Assembly (NCBI GenBank): GCA_021811425.1
Contig: JAJZPA010000015.1
Span: forward strand, 1-32,070
Reading direction: 5' to 3'
DNA: 32,070 nucleotides
Source of the DNA: Bacillota bacterium
Lineage (GTDB): Bacteria; Bacillota; Desulfitobacteriia; Desulfitobacteriales; Desulfitobacteriaceae
Position 1 is the stretch's first letter. Each line of letters begins with the position of its first letter. The notes below the pieces were generated by a model that searched no databases, was not told the DNA's origin, and worked only from the letters and a program-made list of their open reading frames with translations. The translations under genes and the position numbers were made by a program. Of this stretch, positions 23,767-32,070 are shown one piece after another.

Positions 23767-26535
23767 ATGGACTACCGTAACACGCTGAACCTACCGGAAA
23801 CCGAGTTCCCGATGCGGGGGAATCTTCCCCAGCGGGAGCCGGAAATCCTAAAACAGTGGGAAAAGGAAAACGTCTATGCGTTGGTGGAGAAGGCCCGCAC
23901 AGGCCGGACGAAGTTCGTCCTGCATGACGGCCCACCCTATGCAAACGGGGATATTCATCTAGGGCATGCGCTGAATAAAGTATTAAAAGATATCATTGTC
24001 AAGTATAAGACGATGGCTGGCTTTGATTCTCCCTATGTTCCCGGCTGGGATACGCATGGCCTCCCGATTGAGCAGCAGGTGATCAAAAAACTGGGGCTTA
24101 ACCGGCACGCAGTGTCAACTCTGGAATTTCGCAAGCGCTGCCGGGAGTATGCGGAGAAATATGTCGCGATTCAGCGCGAGCAGTTCAAGCGCCTAGGGGT
24201 GCGGGGAGACTGGGGTCACCCCTATCTCACCTTGCAAAAGCGCTATGAAGCAGCGCAAATCGGGGTTTTTGGGGCAATGGCCAAGAAGGGGTATATCTAT
24301 AAAGGCCTGAAGCCAGTATATTGGTGTCCGTCTTGTGAGACTGCGCTCGCAGAAGCAGAGATTGAATATGCGGACAAGACCTCGACTGCGGTCTATGTGA
24401 AATTCCCAGTCAAAGATGGTAAAGGCATCCTCACTGAGCCTAAGAGCTTTGTGGTGATCTGGACGACAACCCCCTGGACACTTCCAGCGAACGTCGCTAT
24501 CAGTGTGCATCCCGACTACACTTACGTTTTGGCCGAGGATGGGGATGAGCGCCTGGTCGTGGCCGAAGGGATGTTGGAGAGCCTGCGGGAACCCTGGAAC
24601 CTGGAGCTTCGCGTAGCGAAAACTTTTAAAGGCAAGGAACTGGAAGGGGTTCTCTGTCAGAATCCCTTGATGGGAACGGATTCCGTGCTTATCTGTGGCG
24701 AGCATGTCACCTTGGAGCAGGGCACGGGCTGCGTGCATACCGCTCCGGGACATGGGGAAGAAGACTTTGTGGCCGGCAAGGAATATGGGCTGTCTGTGCT
24801 TTGCCCGGTGGATCACCAAGGAAAATTTACCGCAGAGGGCGGAAAATATATGGGTCTCAAGACGGACATTGCGAACCCCGTGATTGTGGAAGACCTGAAA
24901 GACAAAGGGGTGCTCATCCGGGAAGATAAGATCAAGCACAGTTACCCGCACTGTTGGCGTTGCAAGAGCCCGATTATTTTCCGAGCCACAGAGCAGTGGT
25001 TTGCCTCTATCGATGGCTTCCGCAAACAGACCTTAGAGGCGATCGATAAGGTGCAATGGATTCCCCAATGGGGCCGCGATCGGATCTACAACATGATTGC
25101 CGACCGGGGAGACTGGTGTATTTCCAGGCAGCGAACGTGGGGCGTTCCGATTCCGATCTTCTACTGTGAAGACTGTGGCAAAGAACTTATCACTGATCAA
25201 ACGATCGCCAGGGTTCAGGAGATCTTCGCCCAAGAGGGCTCCGATGCCTGGTTTGCCCATACGGCTGAGGAGCTTCTGCCGGTGGGAATTGCGTGTTCCT
25301 GCGGCGGGACGATTTTCCGTAAGGAAACGGACATCATGGATGTCTGGTTTGATTCCGGCACCAGCCATGTCGGGGTACTCAAAGAACGGGAAGATTTGAC
25401 TTGGCCGGCGGATCTCTACCTCGAAGGGTCGGATCAGCACCGAGGCTGGTTCAACTCGTCTCTGTCAACTTCGGTGGCGGCTTTTGGCACGGCCCCGTAC
25501 AAAGCGGTATTAACCCATGGTTTCCTCGTGGATGAGCAAGGACGCAAGATGTCAAAGTCCCTGGGGAATGGGGTCGATCCGCTCCAAGTCGTCAAGGACA
25601 TGGGCGCCGATATCCTGCGGCTTTGGGTTTCCTCTGCCGACTACAAATCGGATGTGGCCGCCTCCCCTCGGATTATGAAGCAAATGACCGAAGCTTACCG
25701 CAAGATCCGCAATACCTTGCGTTTCCTCCTCAGCAACCTAAATGATTTTGACCCGGCGGAGGATAAGGTATCCTATGCCGAACTTCCGGAATTGGATCGC
25801 TGGGCTTTATTGAAACTCGCTCGGGTTGTCGAAAAGGTCTTAGATGCCTATGAAACTTACGAATTCCACCAAGTGTATCATACGATTCACAATTTCTGTA
25901 CGGTGGAAATGAGTGCCATTTACCTCGATATTGTCAAGGATCGTCTCTATGTCGAAGGGAAGACGGCGAAAATCCGGCGGGCGGCGCAAACCGTTCTCTA
26001 TGAAGTGTTGACCGCGCTCGTGCGTCTATTGGCCCCGATCCTAACCTTTACGTCCGAGGAGATTTGGACCTACGTTCCGGGCGTTGAAAAGGGATCCAGC
26101 GTGCAAACAGCGGAGATGCCAAAGGTCGTGGCGGAGTGGATTCATGAGGAGCTGGCGGAGAAGTGGGATAGAATTATCGACCTCCGAGGTGATGTAAGCA
26201 AAGTCCTGGAAAAGGCCCGCCAGGAGAAGCTGATCAACCATCCCCTGACGGCACAGGTTGATCTTTATCCCACATCCGAGCAATACGAATTTTTGAGTCA
26301 GATCCCCAATCTTGCGGAGATTTTCATTGTGTCAGGGCTGACTCTTCATGAGCCGGGGGAAGTACGACCGGAAGAAACGCTGGCGGCAGAAGCCCATGAC
26401 GGATTGGGAATTGGGGTGCGTCCGGCTGAAGGGGACAAATGTGAGCGCTGTTGGATGTATCATCCGGCTGTCGGTACGGACGAGGAACATCCGCATCTCT
26501 GCCCGCGCTGTGTCAGTGTGGTCAAAAGCTTATAG
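23767..26535 (+). CDS. ileS: Isoleucyl-tRNA synthetase IleS
   Basis: Class I synthetase charging tRNA-Ile, 922 residues, the usual bacterial length. The HIGH-type motif is HLGHALNK near residue 60. The editing (CP1) domain includes [11 protein letters not shown] and [11 protein letters not shown]. The KMSKS loop is [11 protein letters not shown] near residue 600, followed by the anticodon-binding domain. The C-terminal zinc module has CERCWMYHP and CPRCVSVV. Expression is set by the T-box leader immediately upstream. A GGGAGGG Shine-Dalgarno sequence precedes the ATG. Confidence 0.97.
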   Translation: MDYRNTLNLPETEFPMRGNLPQREPEILKQWEKENVYALVEKARTGRTKFVLHDGPPYANGDIHLGHALNKVLKDIIVKYKTMAGFDSPYVPGWDTHGLPIEQQVIKKLGLNRHAVSTLEFRKRCREYAEKYVAIQREQFKRLGVRGDWGHPYLTLQKRYEAAQIGVFGAMAKKGYIYKGLKPVYWCPSCETALAEAEIEYADKTSTAVYVKFPVKDGKGILTEPKSFVVIWTTTPWTLPANVAISVHPDYTYVLAEDGDERLVVAEGMLESLREPWNLELRVAKTFKGKELEGVLCQNPLMGTDSVLICGEHVTLEQGTGCVHTAPGHGEEDFVAGKEYGLSVLCPVDHQGKFTAEGGKYMGLKTDIANPVIVEDLKDKGVLIREDKIKHSYPHCWRCKSPIIFRATEQWFASIDGFRKQTLEAIDKVQWIPQWGRDRIYNMIADRGDWCISRQRTWGVPIPIFYCEDCGKELITDQTIARVQEIFAQEGSDAWFAHTAEELLPVGIACSCGGTIFRKETDIMDVWFDSGTSHVGVLKEREDLTWPADLYLEGSDQHRGWFNSSLSTSVAAFGTAPYKAVLTHGFLVDEQGRKMSKSLGNGVDPLQVVKDMGADILRLWVSSADYKSDVAASPRIMKQMTEAYRKIRNTLRFLLSNLNDFDPAEDKVSYAELPELDRWALLKLARVVEKVLDAYETYEFHQVYHTIHNFCTVEMSAIYLDIVKDRLYVEGKTAKIRRAAQTVLYEVLTALVRLLAPILTFTSEEIWTYVPGVEKGSSVQTAEMPKVVAEWIHEELAEKWDRIIDLRGDVSKVLEKARQEKLINHPLTAQVDLYPTSEQYEFLSQIPNLAEIFIVSGLTLHEPGEVRPEETLAAEAHDGLGIGVRPAEGDKCERCWMYHPAVGTDEEHPHLCPRCVSVVKSL

Positions 26536-26545
26536 CAGTTTATCA

Positions 26546-26580
26546 GTGCGCTAGTCTCTCAGGACTGGCGCGTCTTGTTA
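26546..26580 (+). terminator. Probable terminator after ileS
   Basis: GCGCTAGTC at 26548-26556 pairs with GACTGGCGC at 26563-26571 (one G-T pair) around a six-base loop, with two further wobble pairs outside. The tail GTCTTGTT is only moderately T-rich, so termination may be incomplete. Confidence 0.55.
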
Positions 26581-26613
26581 ACCATTCAATGTATAAACCC
26601 TGCCCCATAACTG

Positions 26614-26640
26614 TTGTAAGGACAAACCACATGGTATAAT
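26614..26640 (+). promoter_or_regulatory. Candidate promoter for the chemoreceptor gene
   Basis: TATAAT at 26635-26640 is a perfect -10 box. The best -35 candidate, TTGTAA at 26614-26619, leaves a short 15-base spacer. The leader would be about 150 bases long and contains the perfect 14-base palindrome ATTTTTATAAAAAT at 26657-26670, a possible operator or RNA hairpin. Confidence 0.45.
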
Positions 26641-26796
26641 GTGTCTCAGAACATCAATTTTTATAAAAATAATCGCTTGTTATCCCCGGAAGGGCTTTGT
26701 GCTGTATTCGGTATCCTTGGAACCATATAACCCATGAATTGCATGGACAAGTGATTTTATGTTGTCGAAAAAATGAGGCATTGGAGTGAGTGGAAG

Positions 26797-27654
26797 ATGG
26801 AACTGAATGAAGCCATTGCGAATCGCATGGCACACTTTGTTTTCGAAGAAAGTGGATACCACGTGATTGTCTGTGATCGAAGTGGCCATATCATTGCGGA
26901 TTCAGCGGGAAAGCGAGTCGGTATGCTGCACAGCGGGGCGGAGCGGATCATGAGTACGGATGAGGATTTTGCTGCCGTAACTCCTGAACAGGCTGCTGCT
27001 TCTGAGGGGAAGATGCGGGAAGGGTATAATCTGGCGATTAAAGCGGACGGCCAGAAGATTGGTACTTTTGGCATGGCGGGCCCCATGGCTATCGTCAAAC
27101 CGATCGCTAAGATCGCGGCAGGCATTGTTACCACGATGCTTAGGGATGAGGAATTAAAACACATTATCCGTAGCCAGGTCGAGGGTCTGAGTGCATCCAT
27201 CGAGCAGGCAGCCAGTGCGGTTCAGGAAATGGCCGCATCTTCGGAGGAGGTTGCGAGCATCAGCCAAACCGTCGCACACGTCGCCGAGGAAGGCAGGGAA
27301 CAGGTGAAGGCCACTGCGAGCATCCTGGACTTCATCCGCAGAGTGGCCAACCAGACGAATCTCCTGGGGCTGAATGCAGCGATTGAAGCTGCCCGCGCCG
27401 GGGAACAAGGGAAGGGCTTTTCTGTCGTCGCCGGGGAAGTCCGCAAACTCGCCGAAGAGAGCAACCGCTCGGCCAATGAAATCAGCGGCATCCTTAACCA
27501 GTTCCAGGCTACCATGGAACGGATCATGGAAAGCGTCACGCAAAATAGTTCTATCACCCAGGAGCAGGCAAACGCTACTCAGGATATTACACGCATGGTC
27601 GAAAATGTGCGCCAGGTCGGGCAAGAACTGCAGGGGTTGGCGGGCAAGCTGTAG
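26797..27654 (+). CDS. Soluble methyl-accepting chemotaxis-type receptor with diacid-like sensor domain
   Basis: Cytoplasmic chemoreceptor of 285 residues with no membrane helix. The N-terminal 120 residues ([20 protein letters not shown], then [20 protein letters not shown], and later [11 protein letters not shown]) resemble the putative sugar-diacid recognition domain seen in CdaR regulators. The remainder is a short MCP signalling coiled coil with the conserved tip [40 protein letters not shown] (two halves around residues 182-221). The ATG at 26797 is chosen for the GGAGTGA 8 bases upstream; an ATG at 26773 has none. The short coiled coil suggests a cytoplasmic array or non-motility signalling role. 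No che gene is nearby. Confidence 0.85.
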   Translation: MELNEAIANRMAHFVFEESGYHVIVCDRSGHIIADSAGKRVGMLHSGAERIMSTDEDFAAVTPEQAAASEGKMREGYNLAIKADGQKIGTFGMAGPMAIVKPIAKIAAGIVTTMLRDEELKHIIRSQVEGLSASIEQAASAVQEMAASSEEVASISQTVAHVAEEGREQVKATASILDFIRRVANQTNLLGLNAAIEAARAGEQGKGFSVVAGEVRKLAEESNRSANEISGILNQFQATMERIMESVTQNSSITQEQANATQDITRMVENVRQVGQELQGLAGKL

Positions 27655-27747
27655 GAAGAGTGTTCTGGGGATGTTGAGGCTGCTTGCCTTTTCCTATCGC
27701 ATCTCCTTGCGTTTTTATGAAAAGAGAGAGTTTTAGCCTATCTAAAG

Positions 27748-27780
27748 AAAATAAGCCCCTCAGCTTGAGGAGCTTATTTT
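27748..27780. terminator. Bidirectional terminator
   Basis: AAAATAAGCCCCTCA at 27748-27762 and TGAGGAGCTTATTTT at 27766-27780 form a 15-position stem with one mismatch and a GCT loop. T-runs on either strand make it able to end both the chemoreceptor transcript and the minus-strand gene that stops at 27791. Confidence 0.9.
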
Positions 27781-27790
27781 GTGTTTGGCG

Positions 27791-28027
27791 CTATGACGGA
27801 TTCAAGGGCACCTCATCGAGCCTTCCACTGGCGAAATGACTCGGCTCAGCGGTAGCATCGTCTGAAGCAAGGGTGCCGAAATTGACATCGCTCGAAACTG
27901 TAACAGGTGCACCGACAAACACATCTTCCGGATCATAACCTGCGGCGAGCATTTCCAGGTAGCGCTGTTTCGCTTCTTTTTCATTGAGGAGATCCAATTC
28001 GGATTTTAGGCCTACAAAATACTTCAT
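27791..28027 (-). CDS. Small acidic protein of unknown function
   Basis: The only convincing minus-strand gene in the window. From the ATG at 28027 it encodes 78 residues beginning MKYFVGLKSELDLLNEKEAK. There is a short helical N-terminal half and an acidic, serine-rich tail. A GAGGTG Shine-Dalgarno sequence lies just upstream on the minus strand, and the bidirectional terminator lies just past the stop. The open frame goes further upstream to 28081, but that start has no Shine-Dalgarno sequence. I do not recognise the family. It converges on the chemoreceptor and diverges from the secreted-protein gene at 28318. Confidence 0.65.
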   Translation of the reverse strand: MKYFVGLKSELDLLNEKEAKQRYLEMLAAGYDPEDVFVGAPVTVSSDVNFGTLASDDATAEPSHFASGRLDEVPLNPS

Positions 28028-28317
28028 GCGATTCACCTCAATTTCCCTGATTGGTATGGTTCTGAGATCGATTATGAGCATATTCTCCTGAAAATATGCA
28101 TCATAAAGAAGCTCTCCCTGGATTTGCTCAATGTCACAGGCGGAACAAGCTCTAAATTAGCTTGACGGAAGTGCCAAGCCAGACAAACATATAACCCACT
28201 TACAGCATCAATTTTAATGTTCCTTTAATCCCTCTTGCAATGTTGTTTAATCTTGCCAGGTTATGATATCTCCAGAGTGAAAAACTCAAATCAAATACAC
28301 ATAAGGAGGTCATAACT

Positions 28318-28734
28318 GTGAAAAAATCATTCATTGCTACCACAGGTACTCTCGCTCTCGTCGGTGCACTTGCCGGGCTCTCCGCCTTTGGTGGAGCAGC
28401 CTTCGCCTCACCTGCCCCTGCGGCCACACCGGTAAGCACACCCGCCGCCATCACCCAAAGTGCGTTACCTCAGCCTGCTCCCACTGCGGCAGTATCCGCC
28501 GCACCAGCCACAACTACCGTCCAGACTCAAGAAAAGGCCGATAGGGAAAAAACCTCGGGTACAGAGGCTAACACAGCCGATACGGACAAAGACAACGTGA
28601 ACTATCAAGAACAAGGAGATCAGCAAGGTAATAACGGAGTGGCCGAACAAGGCCAAGCTGCCGACCAAGAAAAGGCATCTGCTGAGAAAGGATCCGGTAC
28701 ACCTGACACCGATAACCTGGATGTCCAACAGTAA
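28318..28734 (+). CDS. Secreted Pro/Ala/Thr-rich low-complexity protein
   Basis: The product has 138 residues. It begins with a classic signal peptide (residues 1-30: MKKS, a hydrophobic core TLALVGALAGLSAFG, cleavage after AFA). A Pro/Ala/Thr/Ser-rich stretch (about 31-70) follows, then a highly charged, Gln/Asp/Glu-rich tail (about 70-138). No catalytic or binding motif is visible. It is likely exported and disordered, perhaps wall-associated. The GTG start has an excellent AAGGAGGT Shine-Dalgarno sequence at 7 bases. A hairpin terminator follows the stop, so it appears to be transcribed alone. Confidence 0.8.
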   Translation: MKKSFIATTGTLALVGALAGLSAFGGAAFASPAPAATPVSTPAAITQSALPQPAPTAAVSAAPATTTVQTQEKADREKTSGTEANTADTDKDNVNYQEQGDQQGNNGVAEQGQAADQEKASAEKGSGTPDTDNLDVQQ

Positions 28735-28770
28735 ACCAGACCTCTAACTCAAAACATCTGTTACCGAAAA

Positions 28771-28806
28771 AACCCGATAGGGCTAGACGCTCTTTCGGGT
28801 TCTCCA
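28771..28806 (+). terminator. Terminator after the secreted protein gene
   Basis: AACCCGA at 28771-28777 pairs with TCGGGTT at 28795-28801. Partial inner pairing brings GGGC against GCTC, and CTCCATTTT follows. It lies 37 bases after the stop codon. Confidence 0.7.
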
Positions 28807-28884
28807 TTTTCTCGTCTACAATTACGTCTGCCCCATTTCGTCGTGGGTGTAGCCTTATTCATTAAAAAGTGGTTGAGGGAGCAG

Positions 28885-28995
28885 ATGAAAATGTATGTAT
28901 TTAACCGATCTAAATTCCGGAAAATACCAGACCCCTTCTGGGAGGAGAAGGAAGGCTTCCGAAGACGAACTTCGGAGGGCTTTTTTGGCCCGTAA
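28885..28995 (+). CDS. Possible 36-residue small protein overlapping a terminator
   Basis: ATG at 28885 with GAGGGAG just upstream opens a 36-codon frame (MKMYVFNRSKFRKIPDPFWE onward, basic) that ends in TAA at 28993. The last third of the frame is the terminator hairpin at 28958-28986. This is unusual for a real gene but does occur for small proteins. No family is recognised. The 280 bases between the secreted-protein gene and the aroF promoter hold nothing else I can support. Confidence 0.25.
   Translation: MKMYVFNRSKFRKIPDPFWEEKEGFRRRTSEGFFGP
28958..28986 (+). terminator. Rho-independent terminator
   Basis: TCCGAAG at 28958-28964 and CTTCGGA at 28970-28976 pair perfectly around ACGAA. 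GGGC and six T residues follow. It ends just before the aroF promoter and isolates aroF from upstream transcription; whatever it terminates starts after 28806. Confidence 0.85.
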
Positions 28996-29003
28996 AAGTG
29001 CCC

Positions 29004-29032
29004 TTGCAGAAATCGCCAGCATATAGTATTAT
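29004..29032 (+). promoter_or_regulatory. Sigma-A promoter of the aroF leader
   Basis: TTGCAG at 29004-29009 and TATTAT at 29027-29032 are exactly 17 bases apart. The start point near 29040 falls right before the T-box leader, leaving an untranslated leader of about 560 bases. Confidence 0.75.
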
Positions 29033-29052
29033 TACAAATAACTTAACAACCA

Positions 29053-29545
29053 GAACAACGATGATGGAGAAAAGTAGGTTGGTTCCAGCCCCACAGGAAA
29101 GATGGGTCGCAGATTGAGAGCCTTTCTGAGGTGTGCCTGACTGAAGTTCCCTCCTGAGTTGCCGACTGAAACGAGATGGTTAGGAAGTCTGCCTTCGCTC
29201 AAGGAGTTATTTCATGGGATGTGGCAGGCGGAGCAACATTGTTTCTTGTGCGTAGGTTAGGCCGCAAGCTTCCAGCGTTAACGGGAAGGGGGTATCGGAT
29301 AGTGTACCCTAGGTGAGGTGAGCTTCTTGTTGAGGAAGTTAACCGAGGTGGTCACGCGAAAGATGAGCTTTCGTCCTCGAAGGGCGGAAGTTTTTATGTT
29401 TTTCTAAGGCCCTACCTAGGATCATGCTTGTTCCTGTGCCTTGATACGAGTGGATCGCCCCGTCAGGGGAGTGATCAACTAGGGTGGTACCGCGAAAGAC
29501 CCGCAGCTTTCGTCCCTAAGAAGGATGAAGACTGTGGGTTAACTT
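29053..29545 (+). promoter_or_regulatory. Phe-type T-box leader with two T-box/terminator modules
   Basis: Stem I begins with AACGATGATGGAGAAAAGTA. The specifier is read as TTC (Phe) at 29147-29149 in GAAG-TTC-CCTCCTGAG, a frame that aligns base for base with the ATC specifier context of the ileS leader in this window; GCCGACTGAA follows. The first T-box core is TGGTCACGCG at 29349-29358 with terminator CTTTCGTCC/GGGCGGAAG (29368-29390) and a T-run. A second, canonical core TGGTACCGCG at 29485-29494 is followed by a 17-position hairpin (29499-29539) with only a weak T-tract. Only some 80 bases lie between the modules, too little for a second stem I. Two successive decisions would be made on one stem I and specifier. 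Confidence 0.85.
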
Positions 29546-29602
29546 TATGCCGAGGACGTTTGGATGCTCGTACCGAAAATGATATTGAGGGAGGAAAAAC
29601 AC

Positions 29603-30640
29603 ATGGTTATCGTGATGAAACTCAATGCTTCTGAGGAAGACATCACAGCGATCAACGAAGAACTGAAGCGCTACGGGCTGGAAGGCCACCTCATTCACGG
29701 AGTAAATCGGATTGTCATCGGGGCGGTGGGGGATCGCGAAGCCCTCCTGTCGCAAGGGTTAGAAATGATGTCAGGGGTGGAACAAATCGTGCCCATCATG
29801 AGGCCGTATAAACTCGTGAGTCGGGAGGCCCAGGAAGAACGGACGATTGTGCGGGTAAAAACGGCGGCGATCGGTGGTTCGGAGGTTGTGGTCGCAGCGG
29901 GGCCCTGTGCGGTTGAAAGCCGGGAGCAGGTGGAGCTGACCGCGGCGCAGGTGAAGGCGGCCGGAGCCAAACTACTGCGGGGCGGTGCCTACAAACCGCG
30001 CACATCACCCTATTCCTTCCAAGGGATGGAAGAGGAGGGATTGAAGATCCTGGCTGATGTCGGAGAAAGGTATGGTCTCGTCACGGTGACGGAAGTCGTT
30101 GATTTACCCAGCCTGGATGTGGCAAGGGAGTATGTCGACATGGTTCAGATCGGGGCGCGGAATATGCAGAATTTCCGGCTGCTCAAGGCGGTGGGTGAGT
30201 CTGGAAAACCGGTGCTTCTCAAACGGGGGCTCTCGGCGACCATCGAGGAGTGGCTGATGGCCGCTGAATATGTCATGGCAGCGGGTAACGCTCAGATTGT
30301 CCTCTGCGAGCGGGGTATCCGCACCTTTGAACCGGCCACCCGCAATACGCTGGATCTCAGTGCTGTGCCCATCGTCAAAGAACTCTCCCATCTGCCGGTT
30401 ATCGTGGATCCGAGTCATGCCACAGGGGCGGCCCGCTGGGTCGGGGCCATGTCACGGGCGGCCGTTGCTGCGGGGGCGGATGGGCTTCTCATCGAAGTGC
30501 ATCCGAATCCGGCCAAGGCTTTATCAGACGGGCCGCAATCCTTAACCCCTGCTGCCTTTGCCCGTCTAACCCAAGAGATTCGCCAAGTCGCGCTGGCAGT
30601 CGGTCGGGAGTTCGCTGGCGAGGGCATGTTGTCGCGCTAA
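29603..30640 (+). CDS. aroF: 3-deoxy-7-phosphoheptulonate synthase (DAHP synthase)
   Basis: Catalyses the first step of aromatic amino acid synthesis, joining phosphoenolpyruvate and erythrose 4-phosphate. The product has 345 residues of the class I-beta type. A ferredoxin-like N-terminal domain (about 1-75) is the kind that gives feedback inhibition by Phe/Tyr in relatives. The barrel carries [36 protein letters not shown] and [13 protein letters not shown]. The open frame runs back to 29564, but the GGAGG sequence 7-8 bases before 29603 and the family N-terminus fix the start. The long T-box leader implies control by charged tRNA, apparently tRNA-Phe. Confidence 0.95.
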   Translation: MVIVMKLNASEEDITAINEELKRYGLEGHLIHGVNRIVIGAVGDREALLSQGLEMMSGVEQIVPIMRPYKLVSREAQEERTIVRVKTAAIGGSEVVVAAGPCAVESREQVELTAAQVKAAGAKLLRGGAYKPRTSPYSFQGMEEEGLKILADVGERYGLVTVTEVVDLPSLDVAREYVDMVQIGARNMQNFRLLKAVGESGKPVLLKRGLSATIEEWLMAAEYVMAAGNAQIVLCERGIRTFEPATRNTLDLSAVPIVKELSHLPVIVDPSHATGAARWVGAMSRAAVAAGADGLLIEVHPNPAKALSDGPQSLTPAAFARLTQEIRQVALAVGREFAGEGMLSR

Positions 30641-30685
30641 GGGTCGTGTGGGTAGAAAAATATTCTGATAACACCCCAAAAGAAG

Positions 30686-30714
30686 TAGACTTTTGCGAGG
30701 ATCACGTATACAAT
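30686..30714 (+). promoter_or_regulatory. Candidate promoter of the glycine riboswitch-gcvT unit
   Basis: TAGACT at 30686-30691 and TACAAT at 30709-30714 are 17 bases apart (4/6 and 5/6 matches). The start near 30721 would leave about 30 bases before the first aptamer. TATACA at 30707 is an alternative -10. Confidence 0.5.
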
Positions 30715-30748
30715 GTGAATAAAGTTGAATTTCATATTGGTTCCGAAT

Positions 30749-30928
30749 GACTCTGGCGGGAGAGATCCAGAAATGGGCGCCGAAGGAGAAAACTTCCTGC
30801 ACATCGCTTAAGGCAGGAGGGGAAGCTCTCAGGCAAAAGTACTGCCGGAAGACGGAACTCTGGAGAGCTTTTCCCGTACGGGAGAACACCAAAGGGGAAG
30901 CCGCAAGGCGAATCTCTCAGGTCAAAGG
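30749..30928 (+). promoter_or_regulatory. Tandem glycine riboswitch
   Basis: Two glycine aptamers follow each other. The first has GGGAGAGATCC, GGGCGCCGAAGGAG, CTCTCAGGCAAAAGTACTG and ends GGAACTCTGGAGAGC (about 30868). The second has CACCAAAGGGGAAGCCGCAA and ATCTCTCAGGTCAAAGGACAG. These are the conserved cores of the family. A terminator follows at once, so glycine binding would be expected to allow transcription of gcvT and the glycine cleavage genes. Confidence 0.95.
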
Positions 30929-30929
30929 A

Positions 30930-30965
30930 CAGAGGAGTGCGATCGAACACTTCTCTGTTTTTTTT
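30930..30965 (+). terminator. Riboswitch expression-platform terminator
   Basis: CAGAGGAGTG at 30930-30939 pairs with CACTTCTCTG at 30948-30957 (one G-T pair), followed by eight T residues. The 5' strand abuts the second aptamer, the usual arrangement for switching between aptamer-stabilised read-through and termination. Confidence 0.9.
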
Positions 30966-31009
30966 GTCTTTTTCTGGCATATACTGAAACTTTAAGGAGG
31001 TGTTTTCTT

Positions 31010-32070
31010 GTGGAGTTGAAACGTACCCCAATTTATGCAGAACACGCGGCAGCCAAGGCCAAACTGATTGATTTTGGTGGCTGGGAGATGCCTGTCCAGT
31101 ACGCCGGGGTGATTGAAGAACATCAGACCGTGAGAACGAAAGCAGGCTTGTTTGATGTCTCCCACATGGGAGAAATCGATGTTCGGGGGCCGCAGGCCCT
31201 GGAACTGGTGAATCATTGGATCACGAATGATGTGAACCGGATTGCTGACGGGCAAATTCTTTACTCGCCCATGTGTTACCCGAACGGTGGGATTGTGGAT
31301 GACCTTCTGGTGTACCGCTATTCCCCAGAGCATATCTATCTCGTCGTCAACGCATCCAATACGGATAAGGATTTTGCCTGGATGCAGGAACAAGCTCAGG
31401 GCTTCAATGCAGAACTGCACAATGTCTCCCCTGAAACGGCCCAACTGGCCTTGCAGGGACCTCTGGCTGAGAAAATCCTGCAGAAGCTCACCAATGTGGA
31501 GCTCTCGGCCATAAGATACTACTGGTTTAGGCACGGCCAGATTGCCGGGGTGGAGTGTCTGATCTCCCGAACCGGCTATACCGGAGAAGATGGGTTCGAA
31601 TTCTACTTCGCTCCGGAAAAGGCAGCCGAGCTTTGGCGTAAGGTTTTGGAAGCCGGGAAACCCGAAGGGATTCAGCCGATTGGTCTGGGTGCTCGGGACA
31701 CCCTGCGTTTCGAAGCCCGTCTGCCCTTGTATGGCAACGAACTCGGGCCGGAGATTTCCCCGCTTGAGGCTGGCCTGGGTATTTTTGTGAAGTTAAATAA
31801 GCCGGAATTCAACGGGAAAGAGGCCTTGGTGAAACAAAAGGAAGCGGGGCTTTCTCGTAAACTGGTAGGGCTGGAAATGATCGAACGTGGGATTGCCCGT
31901 TCGCACTACCCGATCCAAAAGGACGGGCAAGATGTTGGCTTCGTTACTTCAGGTTCTTACTCACCAACACTCAATAAGAACATCGCCTTAGGCCTGATAC
32001 AGAGTGATTTGGCTGTGCTCGGCGAGGAAATGGATGTCATGATTCGCAATAAGCCGGTAAAAGCCAGATC
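31010..32070 (+). CDS. gcvT: Glycine cleavage system T protein (aminomethyltransferase), partial
   Basis: The reading frame is open from the GTG at 31010 to the last base of the window, so the C-terminus is missing. The 353 residues present are nearly the full family length (about 360-370). They contain DFGGWEMPVQYAGVIEEH, FDVSHMGEIDV, CYPNGGIVDDLLVYR, QGPLA, SRTGYTGEDGFEFY and GARDTLRFEARLPLYGNEL. The enzyme takes the aminomethyl group from lipoyl-H protein, passes the methylene to tetrahydrofolate and releases ammonia. An AAGGAGG Shine-Dalgarno sequence lies 8-9 bases upstream. The glycine riboswitch directly upstream supports the call; gcvH and gcvP probably follow. Confidence 0.95.
   Translation, partial: MELKRTPIYAEHAAAKAKLIDFGGWEMPVQYAGVIEEHQTVRTKAGLFDVSHMGEIDVRGPQALELVNHWITNDVNRIADGQILYSPMCYPNGGIVDDLLVYRYSPEHIYLVVNASNTDKDFAWMQEQAQGFNAELHNVSPETAQLALQGPLAEKILQKLTNVELSAIRYYWFRHGQIAGVECLISRTGYTGEDGFEFYFAPEKAAELWRKVLEAGKPEGIQPIGLGARDTLRFEARLPLYGNELGPEISPLEAGLGIFVKLNKPEFNGKEALVKQKEAGLSRKLVGLEMIERGIARSHYPIQKDGQDVGFVTSGSYSPTLNKNIALGLIQSDLAVLGEEMDVMIRNKPVKAR

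Noticed and set aside
29428-29634. Open frame inside the aroF leader
   Set aside because: It covers the second T-box module and runs into the aroF start in another frame; the RNA structure explains the sequence.
1-32070. CRISPR array, tRNA, rRNA, prophage or transposase genes
   Set aside because: I saw no regularly spaced direct repeats of CRISPR type, no tRNA or rRNA sequence, and no integrase or transposase frame.

Overview
The window looks like the chromosome of a spore-forming, meso-diaminopimelate-type Firmicute of the class Clostridia. The gene order and several intergenic elements resemble the Desulfitobacterium/Desulfosporosinus branch of the Peptococcaceae, but I cannot fix the genus from sequence alone. 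Nearly every gene is on the + strand.

Positions 33-13525 are the division and cell-wall (dcw) cluster: murE, murF, mraY, murD, ftsW/spoVE, murG, a MurC-derived gene, murB, murA, ftsQ, sbp and ftsZ. They carry the UDP-MurNAc-peptide through lipid I and lipid II to export and septation. The place where murC would sit holds a 272-residue protein that still follows the MurC fold in outline. It has lost the nucleotide P-loop, the glycine-rich UDP-binding motif and the whole C-terminal ligase domain. It looks like a MurC pseudoenzyme and its frame overlaps murB by 86 bases. A working murC must lie elsewhere.

Positions 13539-16822 hold the sporulation sigma cluster spoIIGA-sigE-sigG followed by a YlmC/YmxH PRC-barrel gene. 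Repeats of two kinds sit between these genes: heptamer tandem repeats and a long GGGGACGGTTCTC inverted repeat. Positions 16867-22891 are the ylm/sepF/divIVA division region: pgeF, a response regulator and histidine kinase pair, a HlyD-like membrane-anchored protein, ylmE, sepF, ylmG and divIVA. Two genes here (the HlyD-like one and ylmG) have good Shine-Dalgarno sequences placed for an ATA start codon, with no usable ATG/GTG/TTG.

From 22948 to the end the genes are mostly independent units with recognisable RNA control: an unrecognised 155-residue protein; ileS behind an isoleucine T-box; a soluble chemoreceptor with a sugar-diacid-type sensor domain; a small minus-strand protein; a secreted Pro/Ala/Thr-rich protein; aroF (DAHP synthase) behind a T-box leader with one stem I (apparent Phe specifier) and two successive T-box/terminator modules; and gcvT, cut by the window end, behind a tandem glycine riboswitch with terminator.

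The strongest candidates for something undescribed are the MurC pseudoenzyme between murG and murB, the duplicated T-box in front of aroF, the apparent ATA starts in the division cluster, and the structured ftsZ leader.
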